A stretch of DNA of 6,435 nucleotides, from the NCBI GenBank assembly GCA_022566435.1, contig JADFIX010000248.1, positions 1 through 6,435 on the forward strand, read 5' to 3'. Made by a program: the position numbers and the translations under genes. The notes beneath the pieces were generated by a model. It was not told the origin of the DNA. It was given only the letters and a program-made list of their open reading frames with translations, and made no database searches. Below are positions 6,269 to 6,435 of the stretch, one piece after another. This DNA is from Planctomycetota bacterium. GTDB taxonomy: Bacteria > Planctomycetota > Phycisphaerae > UBA1845. Position 1 is the first letter of the stretch. Every line of letters starts with the position of its first letter.

Positions 6269-6435
6269 ATGAACGTCCTGGTGATGGGAGCCGGAGGAGT
6301 CGGCGGCTACTTCGGCGCGCTGCTTGCGCGCGGTGGGCACCGCGTGACAGTCGTCGCCCGCGGCGCGCACCTCGATGCCCTGCAGCAGAACGGCCTGCGC
6401 GTGGAGAGCGCCGTGGAGCCGAGCTTCGGCGTCCC
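6269..6435 (+). CDS. panE: 2-dehydropantoate 2-reductase (ketopantoate reductase family), 5' part only
   Basis: The first 55 codons run off the right edge. The N-terminus is a Rossmann NADPH-binding fold: strand NVLVMGAGGVGGYFG with the glycine motif GxGxxG at residues 7-12, a helix ending ARGGH, then strand RVTVVARG and HLDALQQNGLRVES. This order is characteristic of the PanE/ApbA family, which reduces ketopantoate to pantoate in pantothenate and coenzyme A synthesis. Catalytic residues lie beyond the window. Many genomes carry several ApbA-like paralogues that act on other 2-keto acids, so the exact substrate is not certain. Start choice is supported by AGGAGGA (6259-6265), though its spacing of three bases is short. 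Confidence 0.85.
   Translation, partial: MNVLVMGAGGVGGYFGALLARGGHRVTVVARGAHLDALQQNGLRVESAVEPSFGV

Overview
The window appears to hold two unrelated pieces of bacterial DNA that meet at about position 4016-4024. Positions 1 to ~4020 have moderate GC (32 of 60 bases in 2401-2460). Positions ~4021 to 6435 are GC-rich (42 of 60 in 5161-5220). The change is abrupt: 25 of 60 bases in 3961-4020 are G or C, against 43 of 60 in 4021-4080. Two convergent genes are both cut at this point, and a GATC tetramer sits on it. A chimeric clone or contig is the simplest reading. A real recombination cannot be excluded from sequence alone.

Left segment (1-~4020): a divergent pair of lipid-metabolism genes. On the minus strand (23-1864) is a 613-residue protein with an N-terminal cyclic-nucleotide-binding-like domain and a C-terminal patatin/NTE phospholipase domain. 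Its stop is followed by a good ribosome binding site and an ATG at the very edge of the window (3..1), so another gene probably follows. On the plus strand (2206-~4020) is a multi-pass membrane protein with a C-terminal glycerophosphodiester phosphodiesterase (GDPD) domain, nearly complete. The ~340 bp between them holds a ~100 bp palindromic, MITE/REP-like element (1983-2082), an 8 bp inverted repeat (2134-2160), and a possible minus-strand promoter. Deacylation of phospholipids followed by cleavage of glycerophosphodiesters would be consecutive steps, so a shared role in lipid turnover is plausible. The architecture and the intergenic palindrome recall Planctomycetes, but this is an impression, not a demonstration.

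Right segment (~4021-6435): on the minus strand, an MscS-type mechanosensitive channel gene (4623-5729) overlaps by four bases (GTGA) with a trehalose-6-phosphate phosphatase gene (otsB). otsB is cut at the junction before its last HAD motif. The two form an osmotic-stress operon. On the plus strand are a possible 68-residue single-span membrane protein of unknown function (5939-6145) and the first 55 codons of a ketopantoate reductase (panE/apbA family, from 6269), which runs off the window. The source is a high-GC bacterium whose phylum I cannot assign.

I recognise no defence system, CRISPR array, tRNA, rRNA or transposase. The most consequential observation is the junction. The most interesting biology is the CNB-patatin protein with an apparently ligand-dead CNB domain next to an apparently extracytoplasmic GDPD.
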